The position numbers and the translations under genes are program-made. From NCBI RefSeq assembly GCF_036016755.1, contig NZ_JAYXIH010000002.1, positions 62,001-126,000 of the forward strand: a stretch of 64,000 nt of DNA, written 5' to 3'. This stretch comes from Aurantimonas coralicida_A. Lineage in GTDB: Bacteria; Pseudomonadota; Alphaproteobacteria; Rhizobiales; Rhizobiaceae. Shown piece by piece: positions 32,635-40,491 of this stretch (position 1 is its first letter; each line of letters starts with the position of its first letter). The notes under the pieces were generated by a model. The model did no database searches. It worked only from the letters and a program-made list of their open reading frames with translations, and was not told the origin of the DNA.

Positions 32635-33792
32635 ATGCAGGACATCAAGAGCGCCGATCGCGCGGCTTTCGCCGCCCCTGACGGCATAGATATCGCCAAT
32701 CACATCGTCGCCGAATCGGGTCTGCGGATCGGCTTCGAGCGGCGGCGCGGGCGTGGCGCGGGGATCAATCCGAGCGGCCGTTACGAGCCCTTCGCGCGCA
32801 GCGCCGTCGACGACGGGTGGAACAGTCTCGACGAACTTCCGGCGTTCAAGACCGACGTCCAGGTCGAAAAACCCAAGACGATCATCACCCGCAACAGTTC
32901 GCCCGACATCTCGTTCGACCGTTCGGTGAATCCGTATCGGGGTTGCGAGCACGGCTGCGTCTATTGTTTCGCGCGGCCGACCCACGCCTATATGGGGCTC
33001 TCCGCCGGGCTGGACTTCGAATCCAGGCTGTTTGCCAAGCCGAATGCCGCCGAGCTTCTGGAAAGAGAGCTTTCCAAGCCAGGCTACGAGGTGAAATCCA
33101 TCGCCATCGGCACCAATACCGACCCCTATCAGCCGGTCGAGAAGACCTGGCGGATCATGCGCGAAATTCTCGAAGTGCTGGAAGCCGCCAACCATCCCGT
33201 CGGGATCGTCACCAAGTCCGCCCTCGTCCTGCGCGACATCGACATTCTCCAACGCATGGCGGCGAAGGGATTGGCGAAGGTCGCCCTGTCGGTGACCACC
33301 CTCGACCGGACACTTGCCAGAGCGATGGAGCCGCGCGCGGCGACCCCGGCAAAGCGGCTCGAGGCGGTCAAGACGCTCAGCGAGGCCGGCATTCCGACGA
33401 TGGTGATGATGGCGCCGATCATTCCCGGCCTGACCGATTCGGAAATCGAACGTGTGCTCGAATCGGCCAACACGGCCGGCGCACGCGAGGTCGGCTACGT
33501 GCTCTTGCGGCTGCCGCTCGAAGTCTCGCCGCTATTCAAGGAATGGCTGCTGCGCCATTACCCCAATCGCTACCGGCACGTCTTGGCGCTGCTGCGTTCG
33601 ATGCGTGACGGCAAGGACTACGACGCCGAGTGGAACAAGCGGATGCGCGGCACCGGACCCTATGCGTTCCAGATTCGGCGACGCTTCGAAATGACGGCCC
33701 GGCGGTTGGGTCTCAACGAAACGCGCACCGAACTCAGATGCGACCGGTTCACGCCGCCGAAGGGGGCCGGCGTCCAACTGGCGCTGCTCTGA
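32635..33792 (+). CDS. Radical SAM protein, PA0069 family (SplB-like)
   Basis: A 385-residue protein with the radical SAM iron-sulfur motif in NPYRGCEHGCVYCFARPTHA (about residues 101-120): three cysteines spaced C-x3-C-x2-C. The flanking SPDISFDRSVNPY, IAIGTNTDPYQPVE and GVQLALL at the C terminus identify the PA0069 family, related to spore photoproduct lyase SplB but of unknown substrate. GGAAGG lies eight bases before ATG 32635; frames extending further upstream overlap the promoter. The candidate LexA box 60 bp upstream suggests induction by DNA damage, consistent with a repair role, but this is inference. rnhB follows on the same strand after 115 bp. Confidence 0.9.
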   Translation: MQDIKSADRAAFAAPDGIDIANHIVAESGLRIGFERRRGRGAGINPSGRYEPFARSAVDDGWNSLDELPAFKTDVQVEKPKTIITRNSSPDISFDRSVNPYRGCEHGCVYCFARPTHAYMGLSAGLDFESRLFAKPNAAELLERELSKPGYEVKSIAIGTNTDPYQPVEKTWRIMREILEVLEAANHPVGIVTKSALVLRDIDILQRMAAKGLAKVALSVTTLDRTLARAMEPRAATPAKRLEAVKTLSEAGIPTMVMMAPIIPGLTDSEIERVLESANTAGAREVGYVLLRLPLEVSPLFKEWLLRHYPNRYRHVLALLRSMRDGKDYDAEWNKRMRGTGPYAFQIRRRFEMTARRLGLNETRTELRCDRFTPPKGAGVQLALL

Positions 33793-33894
33793 TCCCACCC
33801 CGGGGAGACTTTTCCCCGCTCGATCGTCTGGCCGCCAGCCCCTCGCGGTCCGGCGCACTCGCCGGTTCTTCCCCCGGGACGCGGCGAGACTTGT

Positions 33895-33954
33895 GGAGAA
33901 TCGGAGAATGCGCGAGTCTTGCCGCATCATGGCTCGCCGTTCCTCCGATTCTCC
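33895..33954 (+). other. 12-bp perfect inverted repeat over the rnhB start region
   Basis: GGAGAATCGGAG (33895-33906) and CTCCGATTCTCC (33943-33954) are exact reverse complements separated by 36 bases. The left arm contains the ribosome-binding site proposed for ATG 33908. If the hairpin forms it would mask that site and favour a later start (33965), or act as a control element. Confidence 0.5.
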
Positions 33955-34618
33955 GGTTCCTTTCATGCCCGCCGCGCGCCGCAAGGTCGCTAGACGGGCA
34001 GGTCCCGACTATGTCCGGGAAGCGGGGTTGATCGCACGCGGCTTGCGGCACATCGCCGGCGTCGACGAGGCGGGCCGTGGTCCGCTGGCGGGTCCCGTGG
34101 TCGCAGCGGCTGTCGTGCTCGACCTGCGCCGGCTGCCGGACGGCCTCAACGACTCCAAGAAACTGGATGCTGCCAAGCGCGAGTGGCTGTTCGCCGAAAT
34201 TCTCGCATCGGCCCATGTCGGTATCGCTTCGGCGAGCGCGGCGGAGATCGACCGCTTCAACATCCGCGGCGCGACGCTGATCGCCATGCGGCGCGCGCTG
34301 CACGCGCTGCCTCAGTCGGCCTGCCATGTTCTCGTCGACGGCCGCGACATACCGCCGCTGTTGCGCTGTCCGGGCACCGCAGTGATTTCCGGTGACGCGC
34401 TGTCGCTGTCGATCGCGGCCGCCTCGATCGTCGCGAAGGTCACTCGCGACCGAATCATGTGCCGCGTCTGCGGCGCCTTCGACGGCTACGGCTTCTCCCG
34501 CCACATGGGCTATGGCACGCCCGAGCATCTCGCGGCGATCGCCCGGCTGGGTCCGACCCCACTCCACCGGATGAGCTTCCGGCCGTTGCGCGCCGATCTT
34601 CTGGACGCCGCCGAATAG
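33908..34618 (+). CDS. rnhB: Ribonuclease HII
   Basis: A 236-residue enzyme that cuts RNA in RNA-DNA hybrids and removes misincorporated ribonucleotides. The active-site signature GVDEAGRGPLAGPVVAAAVV (about residues 50-69) with the DEAG motif, LNDSKKLDAAKREWLF, VDGRDIPP and the C-terminal YGFSRHMGYGTPEHLAAI are all present. The start is uncertain: ATG 33908 has GGAG 9 bases upstream but lies within an inverted repeat, and ATG 33929 or 33965 would also leave the catalytic core intact. It is downstream of the radical SAM gene and possibly coexpressed. It converges on the ATP synthase operon, whose terminator lies 36 bp beyond the rnhB stop. Confidence 0.93.
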   Translation: MRESCRIMARRSSDSPVPFMPAARRKVARRAGPDYVREAGLIARGLRHIAGVDEAGRGPLAGPVVAAAVVLDLRRLPDGLNDSKKLDAAKREWLFAEILASAHVGIASASAAEIDRFNIRGATLIAMRRALHALPQSACHVLVDGRDIPPLLRCPGTAVISGDALSLSIAAASIVAKVTRDRIMCRVCGAFDGYGFSRHMGYGTPEHLAAIARLGPTPLHRMSFRPLRADLLDAAE

Positions 34619-34653
34619 AGCGTTCGTCCGGTCGTGGAGGACCATCCGGAACG

Positions 34654-34678
34654 AAAAAGGGCCGCCAATGGCGACCCT
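34654..34678 (-). terminator. Rho-independent terminator of the F0 ATP synthase operon
   Basis: A 9-bp stem (AGGGCCGCC paired with GGCGACCCT, one C-A mismatch) with loop AAT is followed on the minus strand by five T residues (34654-34658). It lies 43 bp downstream of the atpF stop and between the convergent rnhB and atp genes. Confidence 0.75.
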
Positions 34679-34720
34679 CCGTCAAAGTCTTTCCGCGCGC
34701 CGCGGGTGTCGCGGCAGCGG

Positions 34721-35200
34721 TCAGTTCAGATGCTTGCGAACTTCGCCGATCGATTCGTCGATGAATCGGCCGGCCTCGCTTCCCGAATTGCGGTCCGCCA
34801 GAACCTTGGCGGCCGCGGCGACGGCGAGATTGACGGCCGATGCCCGCACCTCGGCCACGGCGTCGCCTTCGGCCTGGGCGATCTTGGTCTCCGCCATGGC
34901 CGTGCGACGGGCGACATATTCCTCGTTCTTGCGATTCGCGTCATCGAGCAACAGCGTCGCTTCCCGCTTGGCGGCGGCGACGATGTCCTTGGCTTCCTGC
35001 TCGGCTTCCTGGCGACGACGCTGATATTCGGCCAACTGCTGCTTGGCCTCCTCCTTCAGCTCGCGCGCCTCCTCGATCTCGTTGCGGATCCGCGCCGCCC
35101 GGTCGTCGAGCGACTTTCCGACCTTGGTCGGCGCCTTCAGATACCAGACCAGCGCCAGAAAGATGACGAGGGCGACGAAGGCCCAGAATGAATTGTCCAT
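34721..35200 (-). CDS. atpF: ATP synthase F0 subunit b
   Basis: A 159-residue peripheral-stalk subunit linking the F0 membrane sector to F1. It has one N-terminal membrane segment (SFWAFVALVIFLALVWYL, residues 4-21) and then a long, highly charged helix rich in glutamate, lysine, arginine and alanine, as expected for the dimeric stalk. It is the last gene of the atpI-B-E-b'-b cluster, 10 bp behind b', and is followed by a terminator. The F1 genes are not nearby, the usual split arrangement in alphaproteobacteria. Confidence 0.93.
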   Translation of the reverse strand: MDNSFWAFVALVIFLALVWYLKAPTKVGKSLDDRAARIRNEIEEARELKEEAKQQLAEYQRRRQEAEQEAKDIVAAAKREATLLLDDANRKNEEYVARRTAMAETKIAQAEGDAVAEVRASAVNLAVAAAAKVLADRNSGSEAGRFIDESIGEVRKHLN

Positions 35201-35210
35201 CGTCGTCTCC

Positions 35211-35816
35211 TCAGCTCCGAATGGCCGTCAAGGCGCCAGCGATCTCTTCACGCGAGACCTCGAGCTGTGCGACTTCGCGCAGGATGGTCTCGGCGGTGTC
35301 CTCGGCGATCACGCCGACATCCTTCATCGCCTCGGTCTTGATCTCGGCGATGCGGATCTGGGCCGCTTCCAGTTTTTCGTCCAACTGCCAGTCGAGGCGC
35401 TTGCGCTCCTGCTCGGCATCTTCGCGTGCCGAGTCGCGCGCGTCATGGGCGATCTTGTGGGAGCGATCGCGCGCCTCCGCGAGTTCCTGTTCGTAGGCTG
35501 CCTGGGCTTCGTCCGCATCGGACTTCATCCGCTCGGCGGCCTCGAGATCGAGCGCGATGCGATCGCGCCGATTTTCCAGGACGCCCGCGATCCGCGGCAG
35601 AATCACCTTCTGCAGAACCAGGTAGAAGACGCCGAAGGTGATCGCCAGCCAGAGCAGCTGCGAGGCGAAGAATTCGCTGTTGAAGGGCGGGAAAACACCT
35701 TCGTGTTCGCCTTCGATGGCGATCGTCTCGCCATGCGCGGCCGCCGTGTCGCTGGCGGGAGGCAGATCGACGGCGTCGGGGTTTTCAGTCTGCGCCAAGG
35801 CTTGACTTACGAACAT
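35211..35816 (-). CDS. atpG: ATP synthase F0 subunit b'
   Basis: A 201-residue second b-type stalk subunit. A polar N terminus of about 50 residues precedes the membrane segment (EFFASQLLWLAITFGVFYLV, about 48-67), followed by QKVILPRIAGVLENRRDRIA and a long charged coiled-coil region. Possession of separate b and b' subunits is typical of photosynthetic bacteria and alphaproteobacteria. The ATG at 35816 has GGAG six bases upstream; a TTG five codons further is less likely. The gene lies between atpE (74 bp) and atpF (10 bp). Called atpF2 or atpX in some genomes. Confidence 0.92.
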   Translation of the reverse strand: MFVSQALAQTENPDAVDLPPASDTAAAHGETIAIEGEHEGVFPPFNSEFFASQLLWLAITFGVFYLVLQKVILPRIAGVLENRRDRIALDLEAAERMKSDADEAQAAYEQELAEARDRSHKIAHDARDSAREDAEQERKRLDWQLDEKLEAAQIRIAEIKTEAMKDVGVIAEDTAETILREVAQLEVSREEIAGALTAIRS

Positions 35817-35889
35817 CGGTGGCTCCGGCAAAGCGGACCGGCGGCAGGATTTGCCGCCGGTCGTCTCGTCTCAAATTGGCGAATGCCGA

Positions 35890-36117
35890 TCAGACGGCGA
35901 ACAGCAGCAGAAGCGCGACCAGCAGTGCGAAGATGCCGAGCGCTTCCGTCACCGCGAAGCCGAAGATCAGGCGGCCGAACTGGCCGTCGGCGGCCGACGG
36001 ATTGCGCAGCGCGCCCGCCAGATACTGACCGAAGATGTTGCCGAGGCCAATGGCCGCGCCGCCCATACCGAGCGTTGCAAGACCTGCGCCGATGAACTTT
36101 GCTGCGTCCGCTTCCAT
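35890..36117 (-). CDS. atpE: ATP synthase F0 subunit c
   Basis: A 75-residue hairpin of two membrane helices that forms the rotating ring. The glycine-rich first helix (GAGLATLGMGGAAIGLGNIF, about residues 10-29) and the polar loop RNPSAADGQ are typical; the proton-carrying glutamate is in FAVTEALGIFALL (about residue 57). Sodium-type ligand residues are not evident, so it is presumably a proton enzyme. AAGGAG lies just before ATG 36117; the open frame extends 20 codons further without conservation. It sits between atpB and the b' gene. Confidence 0.96.
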   Translation of the reverse strand: MEADAAKFIGAGLATLGMGGAAIGLGNIFGQYLAGALRNPSAADGQFGRLIFGFAVTEALGIFALLVALLLLFAV

Positions 36118-36198
36118 GTCAAAACTCCTTTGAAATTGTCCGATTGCGGTGGATGTCGGCGACCTCGCGGCCACCATGGGTTATCTGGAGGCCGGTTC

Positions 36199-36957
36199 TT
36201 AGTGGCCCGGATGTATCGCGTCGTTCAGATACATACAGGTCAGAACGGCAAAGACGTAAGCCTGTAGCGCGGCGACCAGAAATTCGAGCGCCGTCAGCGC
36301 GACCGCCATGGCCAGTGGGAGGATCGAACTGGCGATCCCGAGGGCGCCGAAGGCGCTCAGCGACACGACGAATCCGGCGAACACCTTCAGCGTAATGTGG
36401 CCTGCCAGCATGTTGGCGAAGAGACGAACCGAAAGCGAAACCGGCCGGGACAGGAACGAGATCACCTCAATCATCACCACCAGCGGCATCAGGATGCCTG
36501 GTACGCCCTCCGGCACGAAGAGTTTGAAGAAGCCCAGCCCGTGCTTCATGAAACCGTAGACGACGACGACGCCCATCACCAGCATCGCGAGCGCGAAGGT
36601 CACGATCAGATGGCTGGTCACCGTAAAGAAATACGGCACCATTCCCAAAAGGTTTGCGACCAGAATGAACATGAACAGCGAGAACACGAAGGGGAAGAAT
36701 TTCATGCCCCCGGTGCCCGCCGCGTCACGCAGCATGTTGGCGACGAACTCGTAGGAAAGTTCCGTCATCGACTGGACGCGGCTCGGCACGAGGCCACGGC
36801 CGCGTGTCGAATAATACAGGAAGGCCGTCGTGATCGCGACGGTCAGCACCATGAACAGCGCAGAATTGGTGAACGAGAAATCCAGATTGCCGATCTCGAT
36901 CGGCACGATCTTGGAAATCTCAAACTGGTGGATCGGATCGGTTGGATTGGTTGCCAA
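36199..36957 (-). CDS. atpB: ATP synthase F0 subunit a
   Basis: A 252-residue multi-spanning protein that forms the proton half-channels. The essential arginine is in PVSLSVRLFANMLAGHITLK (about residue 187), and FVAALQAYVFAVLTCMYLND-type sequence at the C terminus (LEFLVAALQAYVFAVL) is conserved. PIHQFEISKIVPIEIGN at the N terminus is the alphaproteobacterial form. The proposed start is TTG at 36957, with an AAGG-containing stretch about 12 bases upstream; no in-frame ATG occurs before the conserved N terminus. It lies 150 bp downstream of atpI and 81 bp upstream of atpE. Confidence 0.94.
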   Translation of the reverse strand: MATNPTDPIHQFEISKIVPIEIGNLDFSFTNSALFMVLTVAITTAFLYYSTRGRGLVPSRVQSMTELSYEFVANMLRDAAGTGGMKFFPFVFSLFMFILVANLLGMVPYFFTVTSHLIVTFALAMLVMGVVVVYGFMKHGLGFFKLFVPEGVPGILMPLVVMIEVISFLSRPVSLSVRLFANMLAGHITLKVFAGFVVSLSAFGALGIASSILPLAMAVALTALEFLVAALQAYVFAVLTCMYLNDAIHPGH

Positions 36958-37107
36958 TCTCTCAGGCCCTTCATCAATTCACGGCGTGGCCCGGCGAGGG
37001 CCGCCATGCCCATAGCGTCCCCAACCGCGCTTCGCAACTCCCTAGAGCATCAGATGAGAATATGGACGCGAGTTTGTGAGGAGGAATCCATAATCAGAGG
37101 TGTCCGA

Positions 37108-37479
37108 TCAGAGCTGGCCGGGGTCGCCGGGTGAGCCGTTGCCGGAAATCCCGCGGATCACATTCAAGACGCCCGCGGCAAATCCGAGCAGCAGAAAGAC
37201 GATAAGGCCGAAAGGGCTGGTGCCGGCAAGCTGATCGATGAAATATCCGATCGCCGCCCCGACCAAAATGCCGGCGACGAACTCGCTGGCGACCTTGAGG
37301 CCCTGGGCCGCACCGCGCATGCCCTGGGAGCGGTTCGCCGGCTCGCGATTTCCCGGAAGACGCCGACGTTGTTCGGCCAGCCGTTTCGACAGGTCGTCGC
37401 GTCGCGCCGCCCACTCGGCATCCTCGCCCGGGGACGTCGTCTCCGGCTCGACGCTGGTCGGGTCGCGTTCCGATGGCAT
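37108..37479 (-). CDS. atpI: AtpI/AtpZ family protein of the ATP synthase operon
   Basis: A 123-residue protein with a polar, charged N-terminal half (residues 1-65) and two membrane segments (VASEFVAGILVGAAIGYFID and SPFGLIVFLLLGFAAGVLNV). AtpI-type proteins assist assembly of the c-ring and magnesium uptake. ATG 37479 has GGGG eight or more bases upstream; the frame continues upstream only as overlap of terC. It stands first in the F0 cluster proper, 150 bp before atpB and 20 bp after terC. Confidence 0.87.
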   Translation of the reverse strand: MPSERDPTSVEPETTSPGEDAEWAARRDDLSKRLAEQRRRLPGNREPANRSQGMRGAAQGLKVASEFVAGILVGAAIGYFIDQLAGTSPFGLIVFLLLGFAAGVLNVIRGISGNGSPGDPGQL

Positions 37480-37499
37480 TGGCAATTCCCCGTTTTCGG

Positions 37500-38522
37500 T
37501 CAGGCTTGCTCTTCGGCCCGTTCCGCATGCTTGACCGATTTCGATCCATTCCGGCTCGCGACGAGACTCGCGATCGTCGTGATGGCGAGAATCGACACGA
37601 TGACCGCAAGCGACAGCCACGTCGAGATGTGGGGTACCGCCTCGATGCTGTCGCCCCCGTTGATGAACGGCAGCGTATTGGTTTCCATCGCGTGGAAGAT
37701 CAGCTTGACGCCGATAAAGGCAAGGATCAACGCCAAACCCGCGCCCAGATAGACAAGCCGATCGAGCAGCCCGCCAATCAGGAAATAGAGCTGCAGAAGT
37801 CCGAGCAGCGCGAAGGCGTTCGCCGTAAAGACGATATAGGGCTCCTCGGTCAGGCCGTAGATCGCGGGAATGGAATCGAACGCGAACAGCAAGTCTGTCA
37901 CGCCGAGAGCGACGATAACCACGAACATCGGCGTCACCAGCAGCCGTCCTTTTTCACGGACAAAGAGGGCGGCGCGCCGGTAATCGTCGGTGACCGGAAA
38001 CCGCCGCTCGATGAATTTGACCACCGCGTTGGGCTCATAGTCCTCACCCTGGACATGGCCGCCGGTCAGGCTCTCCTTGGCCAGGGTATAGGCGGTCCAC
38101 AGAAGGAAGATGCCGAAGAGATAGAATACCCAGGAAAATTGCTCGATCGCGGCGGCACCGACGGCGATGAAGACGCCGCGCATGAGAAGCGCGATCACGA
38201 TGCCGATCAGAAGCGCCTTCTGCTGGAAGTTCGCCGGCACCTGAAACTTTGCCATGATGATGACGAAGACGAACAGATTGTCGACCGACAGGCTCTTTTC
38301 GGTAATGTAGCCGGCCAGATATTCTACCCCGTGGTCGTGTCCCCACACCCACCACAGCCCCGCGCCGAAGATGAGTGCGACGACAACGTAGAAGGTCGAC
38401 CAGATGCCGGCTTCCTTGAGCGAGGGGTGATGAAGCTTGCGGACGTGGACAAGAAAATCGAACAGGAACAGAGCGGCGATCCCTCCGATCGTCGCCAACC
38501 ACACCCACATCGGCACATCCAT
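37500..38522 (-). CDS. TerC family membrane protein (Alx/TerC)
   Basis: A 340-residue integral membrane protein of the TerC family, members of which export manganese or assist metal loading of exported proteins, and in some bacteria confer tellurite resistance. Landmarks are FLFDFLVHVRKLHHPSLKEA, the acidic motif EKSLSVDNLFVFVIIMAKF (about residues 74-92), LMRGVFIAVGAAAIE and VTDLLFAFDSIPAIYGLT (about 215-232), where the conserved aspartates sit in membrane helices. ATG 38522 has an AAAGGTG site about 7 bases upstream; a GTG at 38537 is an alternative. Only 20 bp separate it from atpI, so it may be cotranscribed with the F0 genes. No manganese riboswitch pattern was found upstream. Confidence 0.92.
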   Translation of the reverse strand: MDVPMWVWLATIGGIAALFLFDFLVHVRKLHHPSLKEAGIWSTFYVVVALIFGAGLWWVWGHDHGVEYLAGYITEKSLSVDNLFVFVIIMAKFQVPANFQQKALLIGIVIALLMRGVFIAVGAAAIEQFSWVFYLFGIFLLWTAYTLAKESLTGGHVQGEDYEPNAVVKFIERRFPVTDDYRRAALFVREKGRLLVTPMFVVIVALGVTDLLFAFDSIPAIYGLTEEPYIVFTANAFALLGLLQLYFLIGGLLDRLVYLGAGLALILAFIGVKLIFHAMETNTLPFINGGDSIEAVPHISTWLSLAVIVSILAITTIASLVASRNGSKSVKHAERAEEQA

Positions 38523-38900
38523 GCCATCACCTTTCACGGCCGTCGCACAATTGGTCCGACGACATCATCCGACCGGACCGTAGATCGAAACAGCCGGCAC
38601 TGCCTATCACCCCGGAACGTTCGGCTTCCCCGCCGCGCCGCCCGCTCGCCCATTGCATAGATGTGACGCCGGAGGCGGGTTTGAAAGGCATGCGCCGGCG
38701 ATTTCGCCGAGCCCCCGCGGATCGCGGGTCTTCCGTCTGTCGAGAGCGGCAAGCATTGGTCTTGTGCGAGGGAAGCTCGTAAGCGGCCGCTTACCCGGTC
38801 CTTCATAAGCGCCTGTCGGATCGCGCCCGTCCGCTTTTAGGGCCAATTCTGGATCATCGGGGGAGCCTTTCGCCGTTGATCCGGAATTGAGGAGACTGAC
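38523..38900. promoter_or_regulatory. Divergent terC / PepSY intergenic region with two inverted repeats
   Basis: This 378-bp gap has no open frame of interest. It holds a perfect 16-bp palindrome GTAAGCGGCCGCTTAC (38779-38794), and a 13-bp inverted repeat with a single T-G mismatch, CAATTCTGGATCA (38844-38856) with TGATCCGGAATTG (38877-38889). The right arm of the second abuts the GAGGAG ribosome-binding site of the PepSY gene, so a hairpin could control its translation. The palindrome has the form of a dimeric repressor site. Both are seen in sequence; their roles are inference. Confidence 0.5.
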
Positions 38901-39359
38901 ATGAAACGCATTGCATTCGGAGCGATCGCCGCCTCGGCGGTTCTCGCGGGCACCGCTTTCGCCGCCGAACCGACCATGGGCGCAAAGCTCGGTGTCTCCG
39001 CGCAGGAGATCGGACAAGCCCTCGCGGAAAGCGGCTATGACATGACCCGTTATGAGCGGGAGAATGGGCGGATCGAAGTGACCGCCGCCAAGGAGGACCG
39101 GCGGCATAAGCTGTATGTCGACGCAGTAACGGGCGACGTCGTCGAGATCGACGACAGCGTGCGGCGGGGTCCATGGCCGCGCCCCGGCACCAAGGATGAC
39201 GACATCCGCGCGTCCCTGGCCGCGGACGGATATGAAATCGTCAAGTATGAAAGTGAGCGTGGCGACATCGAAGTCTATGCGCTCAAAGAGGGGCGTCGCT
39301 GGGAGATGAAGATCGATCCGGCGAATGGCCAGGTTCTGCGCGTCGAGGAAGAGGACTGA
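38901..39359 (+). CDS. Exported protein with two PepSY-like repeats
   Basis: A 152-residue periplasmic protein with a Sec signal peptide (residues 1-22, ending AFAAE). Two PepSY_2-type modules follow (about 28-85 and 95-152); each has a helix of the EIGQALAESGYDMTRYERE or DIRASLAADGYEIVKYESE type, a strand with IEV, a basic turn and a final DAVTGDVVEI or DPANGQVLRVEEED. PepSY proteins are thought to bind or inhibit partners at the membrane and often accompany cytochrome b561 or ferric-reductase-like proteins. GAGGAG precedes ATG 38901. Its TGA overlaps the ATG of the cytochrome gene (TGATG), indicating tight coupling. Confidence 0.88.
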   Translation: MKRIAFGAIAASAVLAGTAFAAEPTMGAKLGVSAQEIGQALAESGYDMTRYERENGRIEVTAAKEDRRHKLYVDAVTGDVVEIDDSVRRGPWPRPGTKDDDIRASLAADGYEIVKYESERGDIEVYALKEGRRWEMKIDPANGQVLRVEEED

Positions 39360-39961
39360 TGGCCTCTAAGGTCGACGGGTCGGAAGGCGAGCGGGTGTGG
39401 GATCCGCTCGTTCGCCTGACACATTGGACGATCGCCCCGGCGGTGCTGCTCAACGGAGTTTTCATCGAAGAGAAGTCGCTTGCGCATGTTTGGATCGGAT
39501 ACGCAGCGTTCGGCCTGTTGGCACTGCGGCTCGTCTGGGGTGTGATCGGCACGGAGGAAGCGCGGTTTTCATCCTTCCCGCCAAGCCTTTCCGCCGCGTT
39601 CGGTCACATCCGCCATATGTTTTCCGGCACGCGCCGCGCGCATCGCTCGCACAATCCGCTTGGTGCATTGATGGCATACGCGCTCTGGGGCACGCTTTTG
39701 ACCGTGTCGATCACCGGGGTGATGCTGGAAAGCGCTCCCTTTCCCGATGACGATACAGGCGAGCATATTTCGCAATCCTACGGCGAACGCGAGGAGGAGG
39801 GTGAAGAGTTCGTTGAAGAGATTCACGAGGTGACGGCGAATTTGCTATTGTTGCTCGCCGCGCTCCATGTTGGCGGCGTTGCGCTCGAATCTCGCCTCTC
39901 CGGCAGAAATTTGGTGGGCGCCATGATTGCGGGCGTGAGAAAGCGAAAACACCGCAGTTGA
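39359..39961 (+). CDS. Cytochrome b561-type membrane protein
   Basis: A 200-residue di-haem cytochrome b/b6-like membrane protein. The N-terminal VWDPLVRLTHWTIAPAVLLN (with a haem-ligand histidine), HVWIGYAAFGLLALRLVWG, NPLGALMAYALWGTLLTVSI and LLLLLAALHVGGVALES (histidine) correspond to four membrane helices with ligand histidines. A very acidic loop (SYGEREEEGEEFVEEIHE) lies between helices three and four. Such proteins transfer electrons across the inner membrane. It overlaps both neighbours: its start with the PepSY stop and its stop with the start of the LuxR-type gene. Confidence 0.9.
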   Translation: MASKVDGSEGERVWDPLVRLTHWTIAPAVLLNGVFIEEKSLAHVWIGYAAFGLLALRLVWGVIGTEEARFSSFPPSLSAAFGHIRHMFSGTRRAHRSHNPLGALMAYALWGTLLTVSITGVMLESAPFPDDDTGEHISQSYGEREEEGEEFVEEIHEVTANLLLLLAALHVGGVALESRLSGRNLVGAMIAGVRKRKHRS

Positions 39962-40491
39962 CCAAGTCTTCGCAATCAAAATCCTCGCAATCCAGTTCGC
40001 GGAGAGCCGTCCTTCTCGCCGCCTTGCTCGCCATTCAAACGCTCTGCGCCGTCTTTTTCGTCGCCGATGTGGCGAGCGATCTGCGATGGGGTGGTCTTAC
40101 TGCCCACACCGCGCTCGAGGGCGCTGTCGCTTTCGCCCTTATTCTCGGGATTGCGTTCGCCGCCTTCGAAATGCGTCGCACGCTCGAACGCAACCGGCGC
40201 GCGGAAGCCGCCCTTTCGTCCGCCTCTGGCGCTTTCGCGGAGTTGATCGACGCCTACTTCGAAGACTGGGGGTTGACGCCAGCGGAGGCGGATGTCGCGC
40301 TGTTTGCGCTCAAGGGCCTGGATGTGGCCGAGATAGCAGCTTTTCGCGGCGCGGCTTCGGGCACGGTCCGGGCACAACTCGCCCGTGTTTATGCCAAAGC
40401 CAAGGTCTCGAACCGGCCTCAGTTCATTTCGCTGTTTATCGAGGAACTGCTTTGCGCATCGATCGTCAAGCCGTCCGCCTCGGCCAATTAG
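39958..40491 (+). CDS. Membrane-anchored LuxR-type helix-turn-helix protein
   Basis: A 177-residue protein with two membrane segments (about residues 17-37 AVLLAALLAIQTLCAVFFVA and about 50-68 LEGAVAFALILGIAFAAFEM), a short charged linker and a C-terminal LuxR-type HTH (about residues 105-165: LTPAEADVALFALKGLDVAE, IAAFRGAASGTVRAQLARVY). It starts at TTG 39958, which overlaps the TGA of the cytochrome gene, so translation is coupled. A membrane-bound regulator made with a PepSY protein and a cytochrome b suggests sensing of a redox or envelope signal. The LuxR HTH is clear; DNA binding and targets are not shown. The following 150 bp show nothing. Confidence 0.82.
   Translation: MTKSSQSKSSQSSSRRAVLLAALLAIQTLCAVFFVADVASDLRWGGLTAHTALEGAVAFALILGIAFAAFEMRRTLERNRRAEAALSSASGAFAELIDAYFEDWGLTPAEADVALFALKGLDVAEIAAFRGAASGTVRAQLARVYAKAKVSNRPQFISLFIEELLCASIVKPSASAN

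Noticed and set aside
38523..38900. Manganese (yybP-ykoY) riboswitch before terC
   Set aside because: TerC-family genes often have one, but the conserved core sequences of that riboswitch could not be found in this gap.
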